In this document: in pieces, positions 11,186 through 22,075 of the stretch
How the letters are laid out: each line of letters starts with the position of its first letter
Position numbering within the stretch: position 1 is the stretch's first letter
Assembly (NCBI GenBank): GCA_032622095.1
Contig: CP136063.1
Location: 220,183,982 to 220,247,981, forward strand
DNA length: 64,000 bases
Direction: 5' to 3'
From: Siphonodentalium dalli
Lineage: Eukaryota > Mollusca > Scaphopoda > Gadilida > Siphonodentaliidae
Notes under the pieces: model-generated
The model's input: only the letters and a program-made list of their open reading frames with translations
What the model was told of the DNA's origin: nothing
Databases searched by the model: none
Translations under genes and position numbers: made by a program

Positions 11186-11649
11186 CCCTTTGAGTGCCAC
11201 GGGCCGATCTCATCGGCCCTAATTTACGGTCTGTAAAATTGGCCCTAAAAAAATAAAAAATAATTTTTTATTTTTTTAGATTTATTTTTTTTGTGTTGAA
11301 TTTTTTTTGGGTATGCTTAAGCGTGCTATAGCGAATTTAAAAACATACTGGATAAAACCGTAGGGGCATGTTATAACTCAAAACTATCACCAAGTATTCA
11401 TAGTATTAATTTTGATGTCCATGAAAAATGTAAGATTCCCTGGCACTAAACCTACAAAATAAGTCTGTTAAAGAATATGAGAAATAATTATTAAAATTGT
11501 AAAAAATAATAACAAGTGATGAAAAAATGTTAGGCCAATGCATTCTCTTATATATGCGAGGCGACCTATGGTCGACTCGCATATATAAGAGAATGCATTG
11601 GCACAGGGTATATGGGTTGATAAAAAAATCGGACCTGGCACTCAAAAGG
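11186..11649. mobile_element. A1 MITE (piggyBac-like ends, single hairpin)
   Basis: TTAA lies on both sides (11182-11185 and 11650-11653). Same organisation as the copy at 4104: CCCTTTGAGTGCCACGGG start, the GGCCGATCTCATCGGCC stem, T-rich core, and a well-preserved palindrome at about 11534-11612 whose centre is GACCTATGGTC. The open frames on both strands here are shadows of the palindrome. Confidence 0.8.
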
Positions 11650-11953
11650 TTAAAAAACTTCACGCACTGCTTTCTCTATGTATTTAATCTCAAAAATTAT
11701 TTAGTACCATAATATAAATGTCTCAGTGTGACGAGTACCGACCACAGCTCTAGATATTCTACCCATGGAATACAGTTGCAATTTTTACGCGACTGCTGAC
11801 TAAATTATTGAACCAAGACAAAAACAATCATTTTCAGCGCTTTATCGACAAATTTGTTTGGAAATCTTCCGCATTGGTATGTTTTGAGATAACTGTTACC
11901 AAATTATGTAGACATAATTTTGGGGTTCAAACGAGCCTTGTCCATTTATTTAA

Positions 11954-12171
11954 CCCTGTGCTGCATTAAAGATCCTGTTCCAGTGCATTCTCTTATATAT
12001 GGGTCTCGCATATATAAGAGAATGCAATGGCTTACAAGGTCAATGTAAATATTGTTAGGCCAATGCATTCTCCCATATATGCGAGACTCCCTATGAGAGA
12101 CTTGCATATATAAGAGAATGTATTGGCACAGGGTTTTCGCAAAATTTCAAGAAGCTCCAGTCATGGAAGGG
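11954..12171. mobile_element. A3 MITE
   Basis: TTAA at 11950-11953 and 12172-12175. The left arm is shortened by a deletion after CCCTGTGCTGCATTAAAG, and the first hairpin has a reduced loop; the second hairpin (about 12060-12127) is complete. Confidence 0.75.
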
Positions 12172-12334
12172 TTAAGAAAGACACTGCACGAAAACATTAT
12201 GGAATTTCTTTTGGGTTTTTGAAAATGACAGAAAAGCCTAAAAATATTATGTCGTGAGATATGTGTATGAAATATGGCCAACTGTGGTAGAGAGCGGACA
12301 TAACAAATATTGACACCTCAATCTGGTTTGGAAG

Positions 12335-12809
12335 TAGGCCTAAATATATTGTGCCGGACATTTGCAGAATTAGATCCCCAGAGGGTGAATTTAGTGACGC
12401 TACCCCGCACAACAGGATAGCATCAGTAAATTCACCTTCTGGATACCTCATTCTGCATGGCCTCATCTGCTGTGGGAGACCAAAACTCAGATTAACTTCA
12501 CAGATGGTGAAGTTGGTAACGTGCACCCATTGCGCACCTTGATTATGCATTGTGTCGTCTGCCAATTTGGGGATATAGAGAAACTAAAATAAAAAAGGAA
12601 AAAAAAAGTTCTGAAGAAGTTTCTTTAGAAACTTAAAATATTTTAATTTGATAATAAAGATACTTTCCAGAGAATATGAGGCTTAAGCAGAATGAGGTCC
12701 CCATAGGGTGAATTTAGTGATGCAAGCCCGCTGTGCGGGGGTGGCGTCACTAAATTCACATTCAGGTGACCTCATTCTGCAAATGTCCGGTACCATATTT
12801 TCAGACCTG
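12335..12809. mobile_element. D twin-hairpin MITE with exact 8-bp duplication
   Basis: TTTGGAAG occurs at 12327-12334 and 12810-12817. Ends TAGGCCTAAATATATTGTGC and GGTACCATATTTTCAGACCTG. Hairpins at about 12365-12455 and 12690-12784. The middle segment contains AAAAAAGGAAAAAAAAAG and GATACTTTCCAGAGAA. The duplication length is the hAT signature. Confidence 0.85.
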
Positions 12810-13159
12810 TTTGGAAGTGCACTTGAATGAGTCGATTGTTCTATGCATGAAGTTTGAAGTGTGTCATGACATAGACTTGAAGTTAGTGCATAGAAACTCA
12901 TGTGTCACAATTTCACCTGTTGGGGAAATAGACAAAAACATCCGTGGCTGCTTTCATAATTCCCCAATTTTATGAGTATTAGCGGTGACATTTAAATCTA
13001 GAGCCCCTGATGGGTGATGCATTTGAACGCATAATATTTAATTTAAAAGCCTGTGGTACTTGTATGATTTATATTGCGTGAAGTCTCACTCCAATTGCTC
13101 CCAATATGCACGTAATGTCAAGTCCTCGGGACGTAAGGGCATAACAAGCCTAAAGCATT

Positions 13160-13621
13160 CAAGCCTTGAAATAGTTTGTCTGTCATTTGCAGAATGAGGT
13201 CCCCAAATTGTGAATTTAGTGACGCTACCCCACACAGTGGGCTATCATAACTAAATGTTCCCTCTGGGGACCTCATTCAGCTTAAGCCTCATCTTCTGGG
13301 AAATATCTATAGTCTTAGTCACTCTCAAATTAACCTTGTTTTTAGTTATTTTTTTCCCTTCTGTTCAGTTTCTTTATTTCCTAATTTGCAGAAGATAAAT
13401 TGCATAATTGAGGTGACTGATGGTTGAACATCACCAACTTCAACAGGGGATTTTAATTCAGTCTGATCCTATGTCTACCATAGCAGTTGAGGCCTCAGCA
13501 GAATGAGGTTCCCAGAGGGTGAATTTGGAGATACTATAGCCGGCTGTGCAGGATAGTGTCACTAAATTCACCCTCTGGGAGCCTCATTCTGCAAATGTCA
13601 GACACACTATTTGAATGCTTG
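13160..13621. mobile_element. D twin-hairpin MITE
   Basis: Ends CAAGCCTTGAAATAGTTTGT and ACACTATTTGAATGCTTG. Hairpins at about 13190-13282 and 13497-13600. The middle segment is inverted relative to the copy at 17640 (TTATTTTTTTCCCTTCTGTT). Confidence 0.75.
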
Positions 13622-14113
13622 ATCACATTTAGTGGTAGCCATCTCGGTTCTTCTCGATTGTGAAAAGACCTGTCACGTCTGATTAATATCCTCGTATTGC
13701 ACGGAATTGTGATCCGTTCCTAACAATAGCCCGAACACAGCTGGGTACGGGGACGTTTTACCGACCGCCCGGGTCGAAGCTAATTGATAATAAATCATGA
13801 TACGCATGCCCTCATCCACCCTTTTTTGTGCCATAGAGACCGAGTGTGAATGCTTGGTTTGTTCGGGTATACCTCCAGCCAAGAGACATAATCTCACACA
13901 GCATCTCAGGGTACCTCAGGACACGACCTACATGGTTTGAAATGTGGGGGTCAGCGTGTGCATTCATGTATCTATAGTGATAACTTGCCACTATCTGGTT
14001 CGGTTCAGTTCGGTTTCGCAGTTTTGGAGTATTTTTAGACAATAATTTTCAGGCAAGTATCATTTCTATTTTGAAGGGCACCCTGGGAATTACCCTACGC
14101 CATAGGCAATACC
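13622..14113. other. Unassigned, CpG-richer stretch; right end repeated at 15.3 kb
   Basis: Sequence such as GGGGACGTTTTACCGACCGC is richer in CG than its surroundings. Minus-strand frames of 74 and 76 codons overlap but match nothing I know. CAGTTCGGTTTCGCAGTTTT and the text that follows resemble 15275-15355. Confidence 0.3.
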
Positions 14114-14115
14114 TA

Positions 14116-14263
14116 CAGTAATGCCCTAAATAATCGACTCCTTAACCACAGCAGAATTTTGGGTATACTGAGAGCTTTCCGATGAATGACAACAAGCCAT
14201 ATTTCCGACTAAATCCTGAAAAATTACCCATAATTCTGCTGTCGATTATTTAGAGCATTACTG
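14116..14263. mobile_element. C foldback MITE, one arm shortened
   Basis: TA at 14114-14115 and 14264-14265. The left arm is deleted after AGAATTTTGGGTA. It is the left part of a unit that is repeated at 35874-36303. Confidence 0.8.
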
Positions 14264-14392
14264 TAGCACTGACAGCAAATAATGATGATATCCACCATTT
14301 ACCCATTTGACAAGAAATGGTGATAAAGTTTTGAAAGATGTGCATTGAAGAACCAGGAAATAATTCTGCTAAAACGCCATGAAAACCATGGG
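14264..14392 (+). repeat. Linker duplicated between 14 kb and 36 kb, copy 1
   Basis: GATGATATCCACCATTTACC, GTGCATTGAAGAACCAGGAA and AAAACGCCATGAAAACCATG lie between a C element and the D left end, exactly as at 36101-36229. Confidence 0.85.
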
Positions 14393-14470
14393 CAGGCCTG
14401 AGAATAAGGTGCCTGTCATTTGCTGAATGAGGTCCCGAGAGGGTGAATTTAGTGACGCTATCCTGCTATC
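14393..14470. mobile_element. D MITE left-end fragment
   Basis: CAGGCCTGAGAATAAGGTGC and GAATGAGGTCCCGAGAGGGT, broken inside the first hairpin. It is preceded by AACCATGGG, the same flank as the complete copy at 36230. Confidence 0.75.
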
Positions 14471-14549
14471 TGTTGTATGAGAACAGCACTATGACAGTTA
14501 ATTAATCTAAGGGTCTCTAAATTGATAGTAGATAAGAAGTAAACATAAT

Positions 14550-15085
14550 ATATAGTCACACCAGTTAAAACAGCCATAAAGAGGAAGAATATTAAAATAT
14601 AGACATACTTTATACCGATCATAAATATCACATAAATAGTATGTTATTGTCAAGTTTGTACGCTGTTAGTAAAGCCATGTTATGTTACAGTACAGTACAT
14701 AAAGAGTATGCGATAAGCAAAACACTCAACACCAGGGAGACCCCACTGATGGAACTTCGGTTAAAATTGCCATCAAGTTATTTACAAGATACTGGCATAG
14801 CGCTCGCTAATCCTCGCCACTCAAGATTTCAGTTTTGAATAGGTCACAGTGAATCACCCTCCTAAAAAAAATCACCATAGTGTTGGGTGTTTTGCTTATC
14901 ACTCACTTGATCTTTACATACTCTATATAAAGAAACACATACTCGACTCACACAAAGTGTGTTTTGTGAAAATATCACATTTGTACTATCATTATATTAA
15001 ACTGTTATATTCTTGAGGAAATTTTCATAATTTGGAAACAGTTATTTCTAAATGATATGTGACTTATAACGAAGGCCATCCATGC
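14550..15085 (+). repeat. F dispersed repeat
   Basis: Shares in order AGTCACACCAGTTAAAACAG, GAATATTAAAATATAGACAT, GTATGCGATAAGCAAAACAC, CTAATCCTCGCCACTCA, CAAAGTGTGTTTTGTG and CGAAGGCCATCCATGCC with 28440-28975. About 500 bp; GATAAGCAAAACACTC and GTGTTTTGCTTATC form an internal inverted pair. Confidence 0.7.
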
Positions 15086-15426
15086 CATTAAAATTGAAAG
15101 CATACCAATTAGCTCATCTTGAAAAAACTGTACAGGCAGTGTACATTTTGCTGAGTTGTCATCCATTATTGGAAATTTTCTTAAATTATCTAAAACACAA
15201 TTTTTTCTCCATTTTCCATTATTAATTCTGCATTTCTGCCCACTGTCCCACATGTACATGTAGCTGGTATAATCTCAGTTCAGTTTCACATTTTTGGAAT
15301 AATTTTATCGAAATGATAATTACCGGGCAAGTGTTTTCAATCTCGAAGGGTATTCAAGTTTAGCACTGTGCTGAAATGTTTTTCTCGTGTTTAACTTTTA
15401 AAAAATTAGTCCACAGCCAACCTATC

Positions 15427-15529
15427 CCAACAAATATAAGGATTAAGATGGTCCTTGTAAGGATTAAAATAGTCGTAAATGTCCAAATATTAAAATATAT
15501 CTTAATCCGAATAGTCTTAATTTGTTGGA
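15427..15529. other. Foldback, about 103 bp
   Basis: CCAACAAATATAAGGATTAA at the left pairs with CTTAATCCGAATAGTCTTAATTTGTTGG-like text at the right, read as shorter blocks (ATCTTAATCC, AATTTGTTGG). GGATTAAGAT and GGATTAAAAT are repeated in the left arm, so alternative pairings are possible. Confidence 0.5.
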
Positions 15530-15638
15530 CTACAGACAATAGCATTGGAATTTTGTTTATTTATTTCATTAATTTTTTTTTTTTGTGTTTGTTATATTAT
15601 TAGATGGATTTGACATGATTTATATCACAATTGCCAAA

Positions 15639-15892
15639 CAAGCCTTGAAATAAGGTGTCTGTCATTTGCAGAATGAGGTTCCCAGAGGGTGAATTTAGTG
15701 ATGCTACCCCGCATAGCGGGCTAGCATCACCAAATTCACCCTCTGGGAACCTCATTCTGCTGAGGTGTAAGCAGAATGAGGTCCCCAGAGGGTGAATTTT
15801 GTGATGCTAGCCCGCTATGCGGGGTAGCATCACTAAATTCACCCTCTGGGGACCTCATTCTGCAAATGACAGGCACACTATTTCAAGGCTTG
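15639..15892. mobile_element. D MITE, short form, exact 8-bp duplication
   Basis: TTGCCAAA lies at 15631-15638 and 15893-15900. The element is just two palindromes (about 15669-15759 and 15774-15862) joined by TGAGGTGTAA; the long middle segment of other copies is absent. Its closest relative in the window is 56263-56518. Confidence 0.9.
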
Positions 15893-15964
15893 TTGCCAAA
15901 CATGAAAATCTTCTGATTTGACAGGTCTGCATACAACCCAGGGGGCCATGAAATATAAAACAAT

Positions 15965-16064
15965 TGTCTGCCCCACACTATGAATACCCCTCCAAATGAA
16001 TAATGAACTATTTAAATTTATGCAATTAGAACCAAGTGGGAGAATCCATTTAGTAATCAAAGGG
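15965..16064 (-). mobile_element. B element half, ending at the TTAA used by element G
   Basis: CCCCTCCAAATGAATAATGA through GGGAGAATCCATTTAGTAAT to CAAAGGG, then TTAA (16065-16068). Element G starts at that same TTAA. Confidence 0.65.
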
Positions 16065-16068
16065 TTAA

Positions 16069-16491
16069 AGGTACTCAATCCTATTAAACATCCCTAAATT
16101 ACTATTTCTTTAGCTTCGGGGGTAAAAAACATTTGATAAATATTGTCGAGGAACCTACCCATCAAAGCTCAAGAGTGATCAGATATCGATTTTTAAAGTT
16201 TGTTATTTCTATTGTTGGTGGCCCAGACACAGGTCGTCTAAATGATGGTCTCTGTCAAAATTGCGGACGAAGATGGATAACTCTAAAAACAAGTGATATA
16301 TTATGGCCATATTTCGTTGAACAAAATGTTTATAAATAACACGTTTTTGGAAATATTATGCCATATTTGACAGTGGTTTAATAGCATTATTTTGTTGCAA
16401 TAAATCGATTCTGATAACTAAAGCGTATTTGAAGAAATGTTGTTGTTGTTGTATCTTGATGATATGGGGACCATCTGATCAGATTGAGTAC
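16069..16491. mobile_element. Element G, TTAA-flanked, inserted at the end of B
   Basis: TTAA at 16065-16068 and 16492-16495. Termini AGGTACTCAATC and GATTGAGTACCT are a perfect 12-bp inverted repeat. 423 bp, no coding frame. The left TTAA is also the terminal TTAA of a B element. Confidence 0.85.
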
Positions 16492-16495
16492 CTTT

Positions 16496-17639
16496 AAGGG
16501 TTTGTTACTGCATGTGACTTGTTTTATGATGGTATATCTTGAGATCTCCCGGTCTGTTCCATGCCTGTTCTACTTGTGACCAGCACCTCAAACAGAGGAG
16601 CATTTATCTGTGTATTCACAATTATATTATAGATCCTGCCACATGCTGGGTATCAATCAGGGTGTTCTACATTTAATCTGACCACAATATACCCAGAGGC
16701 AATTTAGAATTAGGCTATAAAACCAACTATTGGATCAAGCTGTCCTGCTATATAATGAAAACCTATCAATGGTAAATACTGCAATAAAGAAATTCAATCT
16801 GACAATAAGATCATTAAATGCTATATCTAACACTAAGACCATTAGAGGCTATATATCTTACACTAACACCATCAGAGGATACCCAAAATTTATGGACACT
16901 TTTGTTGGTGGAATAGAAAATTAGGAGATAAAATCAGGTTAAGTTTCCATTAATGGATTGTTGAGGTTTAACTCCCCAGTGTTATTTGAAATAATTCAAT
17001 CGATTGATTTGTTTGTTACATAGATGGACCCATTGTGCTGTAGACATTAGACAAACGCATGGCAACTCTCACTTATTGGAGAGCAGGTTTATTTCCCAAG
17101 AGAACTTATTGCAAATCAAATGTGTTGCTTTTAGCAACAAACATGATGGCACAATAGATACATAGTTATTCAGGGACCTTAGAATAATTTAAGGGCACCT
17201 AAGATTTTCCTATAAAGATATTTGAGGAAAATCAGACCATGAGATCATTAGCCCATGAAATCGTCAGATATGCTATCTGCCACAAGCTGCACACACCATC
17301 TACGCTGTGCCTTGCAGCTTGACTATTTGCAGGCTTTTTCTAAAACAATAGTCCATAGAACAGATGAAGGAAATTTGATAATCATGCACCATTTATAAAC
17401 AAAGGTCTACCTAATTTGCCTAAAAATCATTTTTAAAATAACTGTTTTAATAACTTTGAAGTTATTAACAATGCATTGTTGGTAAACGGGTGCAGTATTT
17501 CAATAATCCATTATGCTTTACATATCTACATTGTCACAGATTAATCGCTTCTATTCGGTGTTATTGTATACAGCTTATAGGATATTTCTCAAGCTCAATT
17601 GATTTCAATCTTGATCTTTTGATCTTCTGATATACTATG
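16496..17639. other. No gene recognised
   Basis: Single-copy DNA apart from the 30-33 bp repeat at 16798. No splice-site pair with an open frame between was seen. Confidence 0.35.
16798..16884 (+). repeat. Degenerate 30-33 bp tandem repeat, about 3 copies
   Basis: ATTAAATGCTATATCTAACA, ATTAGAGGCTATATATCTTA and ATCAGAGGATACC are aligned copies. Confidence 0.55.
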
Positions 17640-18099
17640 CAAGCCTGCAAATAGTGTGCCTGTCATTTGCAGAATAAGGTCCCCAGAGGGTGAATTTAGT
17701 GATGCTATCCCACACAGCGGGCTAGCTTCACCAAATTCACCCTCTTGGGAACTCATTCTGCATGGCCTCATTTGCTATGGGAAACATAGACTCAGATTGA
17801 AGTTCCCGAATGGTGAATATTGTGATGTACACCCATTGGTAACCTCGATTATGCAATGTGTCGTCTGCCAATTTGGCGATATAGAGAAACTAAACTAAAA
17901 AAGAAATAGAATCTGTGTGAAGAAGTTCGTATAGAAATTTTATAATTAAGAAACTTTCCAGAGAAGATGAGGCCTAAGCAGAATGAGGTCCCCAGGGGGT
18001 GAATTTAGTGATACTAGCCCGCTATGTGGGATAGCATCACTAAATTCACCCTTTGGGGACCTCATTTTGCAAATGGCGGACACACTATTTGCAGAGTCG
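17640..18099. mobile_element. D twin-hairpin MITE
   Basis: Ends CAAGCCTGCAAATAGTGTGC and ACACTATTTGCAGAGTCG. Flanks ATACTATG and ATAATATT agree at six of eight positions. Hairpins at about 17671-17763 and 17979-18071. Confidence 0.75.
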
Positions 18100-18311
18100 A
18101 TAATATTCCCCACTTGACTTTGTGAGAAGTTTGCTTCTATATGAATATTATTCTTATTTCTCAATCCTCTTTAGACAGGTCATGTCTGGGTTTGTCCAGA
18201 ACCACTAATCATGAGGTTAGCTGAGGTTTATTCAGTCCTTGGCTGAGTTGTCAGTTCATTCTATATTACAGCAAAGATTTTTTCATATTATTGAGTGACA
18301 ATTGTGATATA

Positions 18312-18524
18312 CAGTAATGCCATAATTAATCGACTTCTTAACCACAGCAGAATTATGGGTAACTTTTCAGGATTTAGTTGGAAATATGGCTTGTTGCCAT
18401 TCATCGGAAAGCTCTCGGCGACAGCTTTCTGATGAATGACAACAAGCCATATTTCCTACTAAATCCTGAAAAGTTACCCATAATTCTGCTGTGGTTAAGA
18501 AGTCGATTAATTAGGGCATTACTG
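18312..18524. mobile_element. C foldback MITE
   Basis: TA at 18310-18311 and 18525-18526. Both arms complete, loop CTCTCGGCGACAG. It uses the variant end AATTAATCGACTTCTTAACC. Confidence 0.85.
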
Positions 18525-18666
18525 TATTACGCTTGACCTGGTGGATTTTTCTTAATTTTCTCTGGATTCAACGTTCTAAAGTGATACGAGATCAGGGAAT
18601 CTTTTACTCAGTTCCTGTTATGAATAAATTTATATCTTTCTCCTTGGGTAAGAAATAAGAAGAAAA

Positions 18667-18753
18667 GATATATAATGCAATTCACTGTGATATATAATGT
18701 AATTCACTGTAATATATAATGTAATTCACTGTAATATATAAAGTAATTCACTG
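18667..18753 (+). repeat. 22-bp tandem repeat, 4 copies
   Basis: Unit ATATATAATGTAATTCACTG with TA or TG at the end. Confidence 0.85.
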
Positions 18754-18837
18754 CAAGTTTCAGTTTTAGAAAATATGTGCAATTGTAACTCTGGTTGAAT
18801 ATTTGTTGCTCAATAATATTCTAATAGTATAGTATAA

Positions 18838-19265
18838 TGAGAGTATGAATGCGATATTATTCACAAAACACACTTTGTGAGCCGAGTATTTGTTTATATG
18901 TAGCATGCAAAGAGAATGCGATTAACAAAACACAATTTTTTTTGGGAGAGTGATTCACTGTGACCCGTACAACACCGTAATCTTCAGTGGCGAGGATTAG
19001 TGAGCCCAAAGTTGGTATTTTGTAAACAATATGGTGGCAATTTTAACCAAAGTTCACTTAGTGTTGAGTGTTTTGCATATTTCACATGTACTGTACTATG
19101 GCTTTTGTTTACTAACACTGAATCTGATCTTGACAATAACATGCTATTTATGCAATATTTATGATTGGTATAAGAACAAAATCTCTCTCTATTTTAATAT
19201 TTTTTTCTGTTTATGGCAATTTTGATCACTCTTTTAGCAGCAATTCCCATCGTGAAGGCCATCCT
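18838..19265 (-). repeat. F dispersed repeat, minus orientation
   Basis: CACAAAACACACTTTGTGAG, TGGCGAGGATTAGTGAG and CGTGAAGGCCATCC are the F words in an arrangement rearranged relative to the copies at 14550 and 28440. Divergent. Confidence 0.55.
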
Positions 19266-20030
19266 TATCATTAATCAGTGTGAACATTTGGCGGAACAGC
19301 TTGCACAAGATAAATACCATCTGATCTAGATAGCCGGCAGTTAAACTATATAGCGAATATCTACTACTTTTGGCCCTGATGGTACTTTGAATTGCACAAT
19401 GATAGTATGTACAATCCCTTTTGTGGTAAACAAAATGTTTACTGTGCTTGTGCCACTAATACCAGGTAAACTCCTATCTCAATACACTGAGGCAGTGGAC
19501 TGCGACACCACTACTATTTAAATACTCTCGTTTATATTCACAGATCACTGAGTCGGAACAAGACAGTGTGTAGGTGTGCAGAGTATCTCAAACGGGTATC
19601 GTGAGCCATATAAGGACAACTTATTTCGTTGTAAATTCTCTTATGGAATTCACCGAGCTTAACAGTTAGCTGGATTTACATCAGAGGATTTCATTTAAGG
19701 TACAGTATCAAGCCTGATTTAGTATATTAGTCTTATGTTGAGGACGTTGTCCTAAACAAAATATGAAGTGATATACCCTATTGAGTCAGATCAGGGCAGT
19801 CTGAACGAAGTGTTTTCCTGCATACATGCACTGACTGCCACTGAGCAATATGACGATGAAGAGATTAAACAGGTGGAGATATCAATATTTCAGATTTTAA
19901 ACTGAACAGCAAGTTCACATGTATTCATTACATCAATGATTTTTTTCTCTTTAATAATGAGTAAACATTGATATACACAAAAACTTCCTGAAAATAATGT
20001 TTTAAGGTCTAATAACAGGTGTGGTCATCA
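19266..20030. other. Single-copy stretch, possible transcript 5' region
   Basis: TTTAAATA at 19517 is followed about 30 bp later by ATTCACAGATCACTGAG, a spacing compatible with a TATA-like box and start site. No convincing ORF follows. Weak. Confidence 0.15.
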
Positions 20031-20697
20031 GTATTACGACCACCGTGACTGTGATCCATGTTGTTAATCAGTATTAACACTACAGTGACTGTGATCCATG
20101 TTGTTAATCAGTATTAACACTACAGTGACTGTGATCCATGTTGTTAATCAGTATTAACACTATCATGACTGATCCATGTTGTTAATCAGTATTAACACTA
20201 TCATGACTATGATCCATGTTGTTAATCAGTATTAACACTATCATGACTGATCCATGTTCTTAATCAGTATTAACACAATCATGACTGTGATCGATGTTGT
20301 TAATCAGTATTAACACTATCATGACTATGATCCATGTTGTTAATCAGTATTAACACTATCATGACTATGATCCATGTTGTTAATCAGTATTAACACTATC
20401 ATGACTATGATCCATGTTGTTAATCAGTATTAACACTATCATGACTGATCCATGTTGTTAATCAGTATTAACACTATCATGACTATGATCCATGTTGTTA
20501 ATCAGTATTAACACTATCATGACTGATCCATGTTGTTAATCAGTATTAACACTATCATGACTGATCCATGTTGTTAATCAGTATTAACACTATCATGACT
20601 ATGATCCATGTTGTTAATCAGTATTAACACTATCATGACTGATCCATGTTCTTAATCAGTATTAACACAATCATGACTGTGATCGATGTTGTTAATT
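20031..20697 (+). repeat. 37/40-bp tandem array, about 16-17 copies, with higher-order period
   Basis: Unit GATCCATGTTGTTAATCAGT plus ATTAACACTATCATGACT, with or without ATG, giving 40- and 37-bp forms. The first units have TACAGTGACTGTG instead. A variant pair (CATGTTCTTAATCAG followed by TGTGATCGATG) occurs at 20253 and again 392 bp later. Confidence 0.9.
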
Positions 20698-20718
20698 TCA
20701 TCTATATCCAGTCTTTAA

Positions 20719-20969
20719 CACTTTCATGACTGGAGCTTCCTGAAATTTTGCTAAAGCCCGGGGCCAATGCATTTTCTTATATATGCGAGTTTCCCATAGG
20801 ATGCCTCACATATATAAAAGAATACATTGGCCTAACATTATTTACCTTGACCTTGTAAATCGGTGTATTCTCTTATATATGTAAGGCTCCCTAAGGGGGA
20901 CTCACATATATAAATGCACTGGTACAGGGTCTTTAATGTTGCACCAGCGCAACTCCCATCATGAAAGGT
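20719..20969. mobile_element. A3 MITE
   Basis: TTAA at 20715-20718 and 20970-20973, with CACTTTCATGACTGGAGC at the left and CCCATCATGAAAGG at the right. Twin palindromes at about 20763-20832 and 20856-20932. It starts about 20 bp after the end of the 39-bp tandem array. Confidence 0.75.
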
Positions 20970-20973
20970 TTAA

Positions 20974-21854
20974 GAAAGTTATAGACAGAAATGTGGCAAA
21001 TAGAGGCACACATTTAACTGCTATGCAGTAAATACAATAAAAAATGCATATAAAGCTGTATAAAGTGACATATTTAGATTTAAACTATTCCTACTATTCC
21101 TACTATTTTGACCTACTTAATTTGACAATGACCTATGCAATCATTACTGTGCAGGTTATTTTGACCTAAATCCTTTAAAAAATTATATTCTACATGTACA
21201 TAGTATTGATTTTAGTTTTAATTTAATCTTTACGTCACTGAGCGGCTAAGTATATTGTGTAAACATTGGCTAGTTATATCAATCTATATGGTTTACGATT
21301 ATTACATGCATTAGATTCAGACTGCAACTGACATCATGCAGCCGGTTTCGACAACCTTGAGAATGTTAATCAAAATTAAAAGGAGATATCCTCTTTGAAG
21401 TTAAAAGTGACATCTGGCCTCAACATATCGATATGCCTATTGTAATTGCCTTAACATTTCTGGGGCTCCAGAACTCCAGATTCATAAAATACTTACATGC
21501 AGACTGTTCAATGGTTCTCGGACAACTGCATCATACATAAATTTTGCCCAGAGATTTGCATTGAAATCCCCATTCAAAATTGCCTTTAATAGAGTTGCTT
21601 ACACTAAAGTAACATAATATAACTAAAGTAATTTCACTGTTCCAGAAGTAAGGGGAACGCTCTTTATATTTATCACATTTAATATGAAGAAAACAACAAT
21701 CAATATTATTTATCGATTAATATACCGTTATATGGAAGAAATATTTGACCCATTTCGTTGTTTTAAATCTTTCTAGGGTCACTGGGGCATTGCCATATGA
21801 ATTTGGTAAATATTTCCATCATGTAACTTCACTCAATCATGCAGTATTCATCAT
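20974..21854. other. No gene or element recognised
   Basis: Single-copy AT-rich DNA with a repeated CTATTCCTACTATTCCTACTA word at 21086. Confidence 0.35.
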
Positions 21855-21915
21855 CAAGCCTGAGTTTAGTGTGCCTGTCATTTGCAGAATGAGGTTCCCA
21901 GAAGGGTGATGTTGG
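21855..21915. mobile_element. D MITE left-end fragment
   Basis: CAAGCCTGAGTTTAGTGTGC then GAATGAGGTTCCCAGAAGGG, broken after about 60 bp. H-like text follows. Confidence 0.6.
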
Positions 21916-22075
21916 TGTGTAAATTGAACTTCAACCATTATGACCTCTCCCTGATAATAGTCCACTTCTCTCTCTTAATAAAATAGGGAGAAATAACTTC
22001 TCCCAATTTGAAACCCCTAGGCTTGTCCCCAATGTTCACACAGACTGGATTCTGTCCAGCACCATTGGTTAAGGG

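Noticed and set aside
13673-14042. Two overlapping minus-strand frames as a small gene
   Set aside because: They overlap in different frames, match nothing recognised, and the right end is part of a sequence repeated near 15.3 kb.
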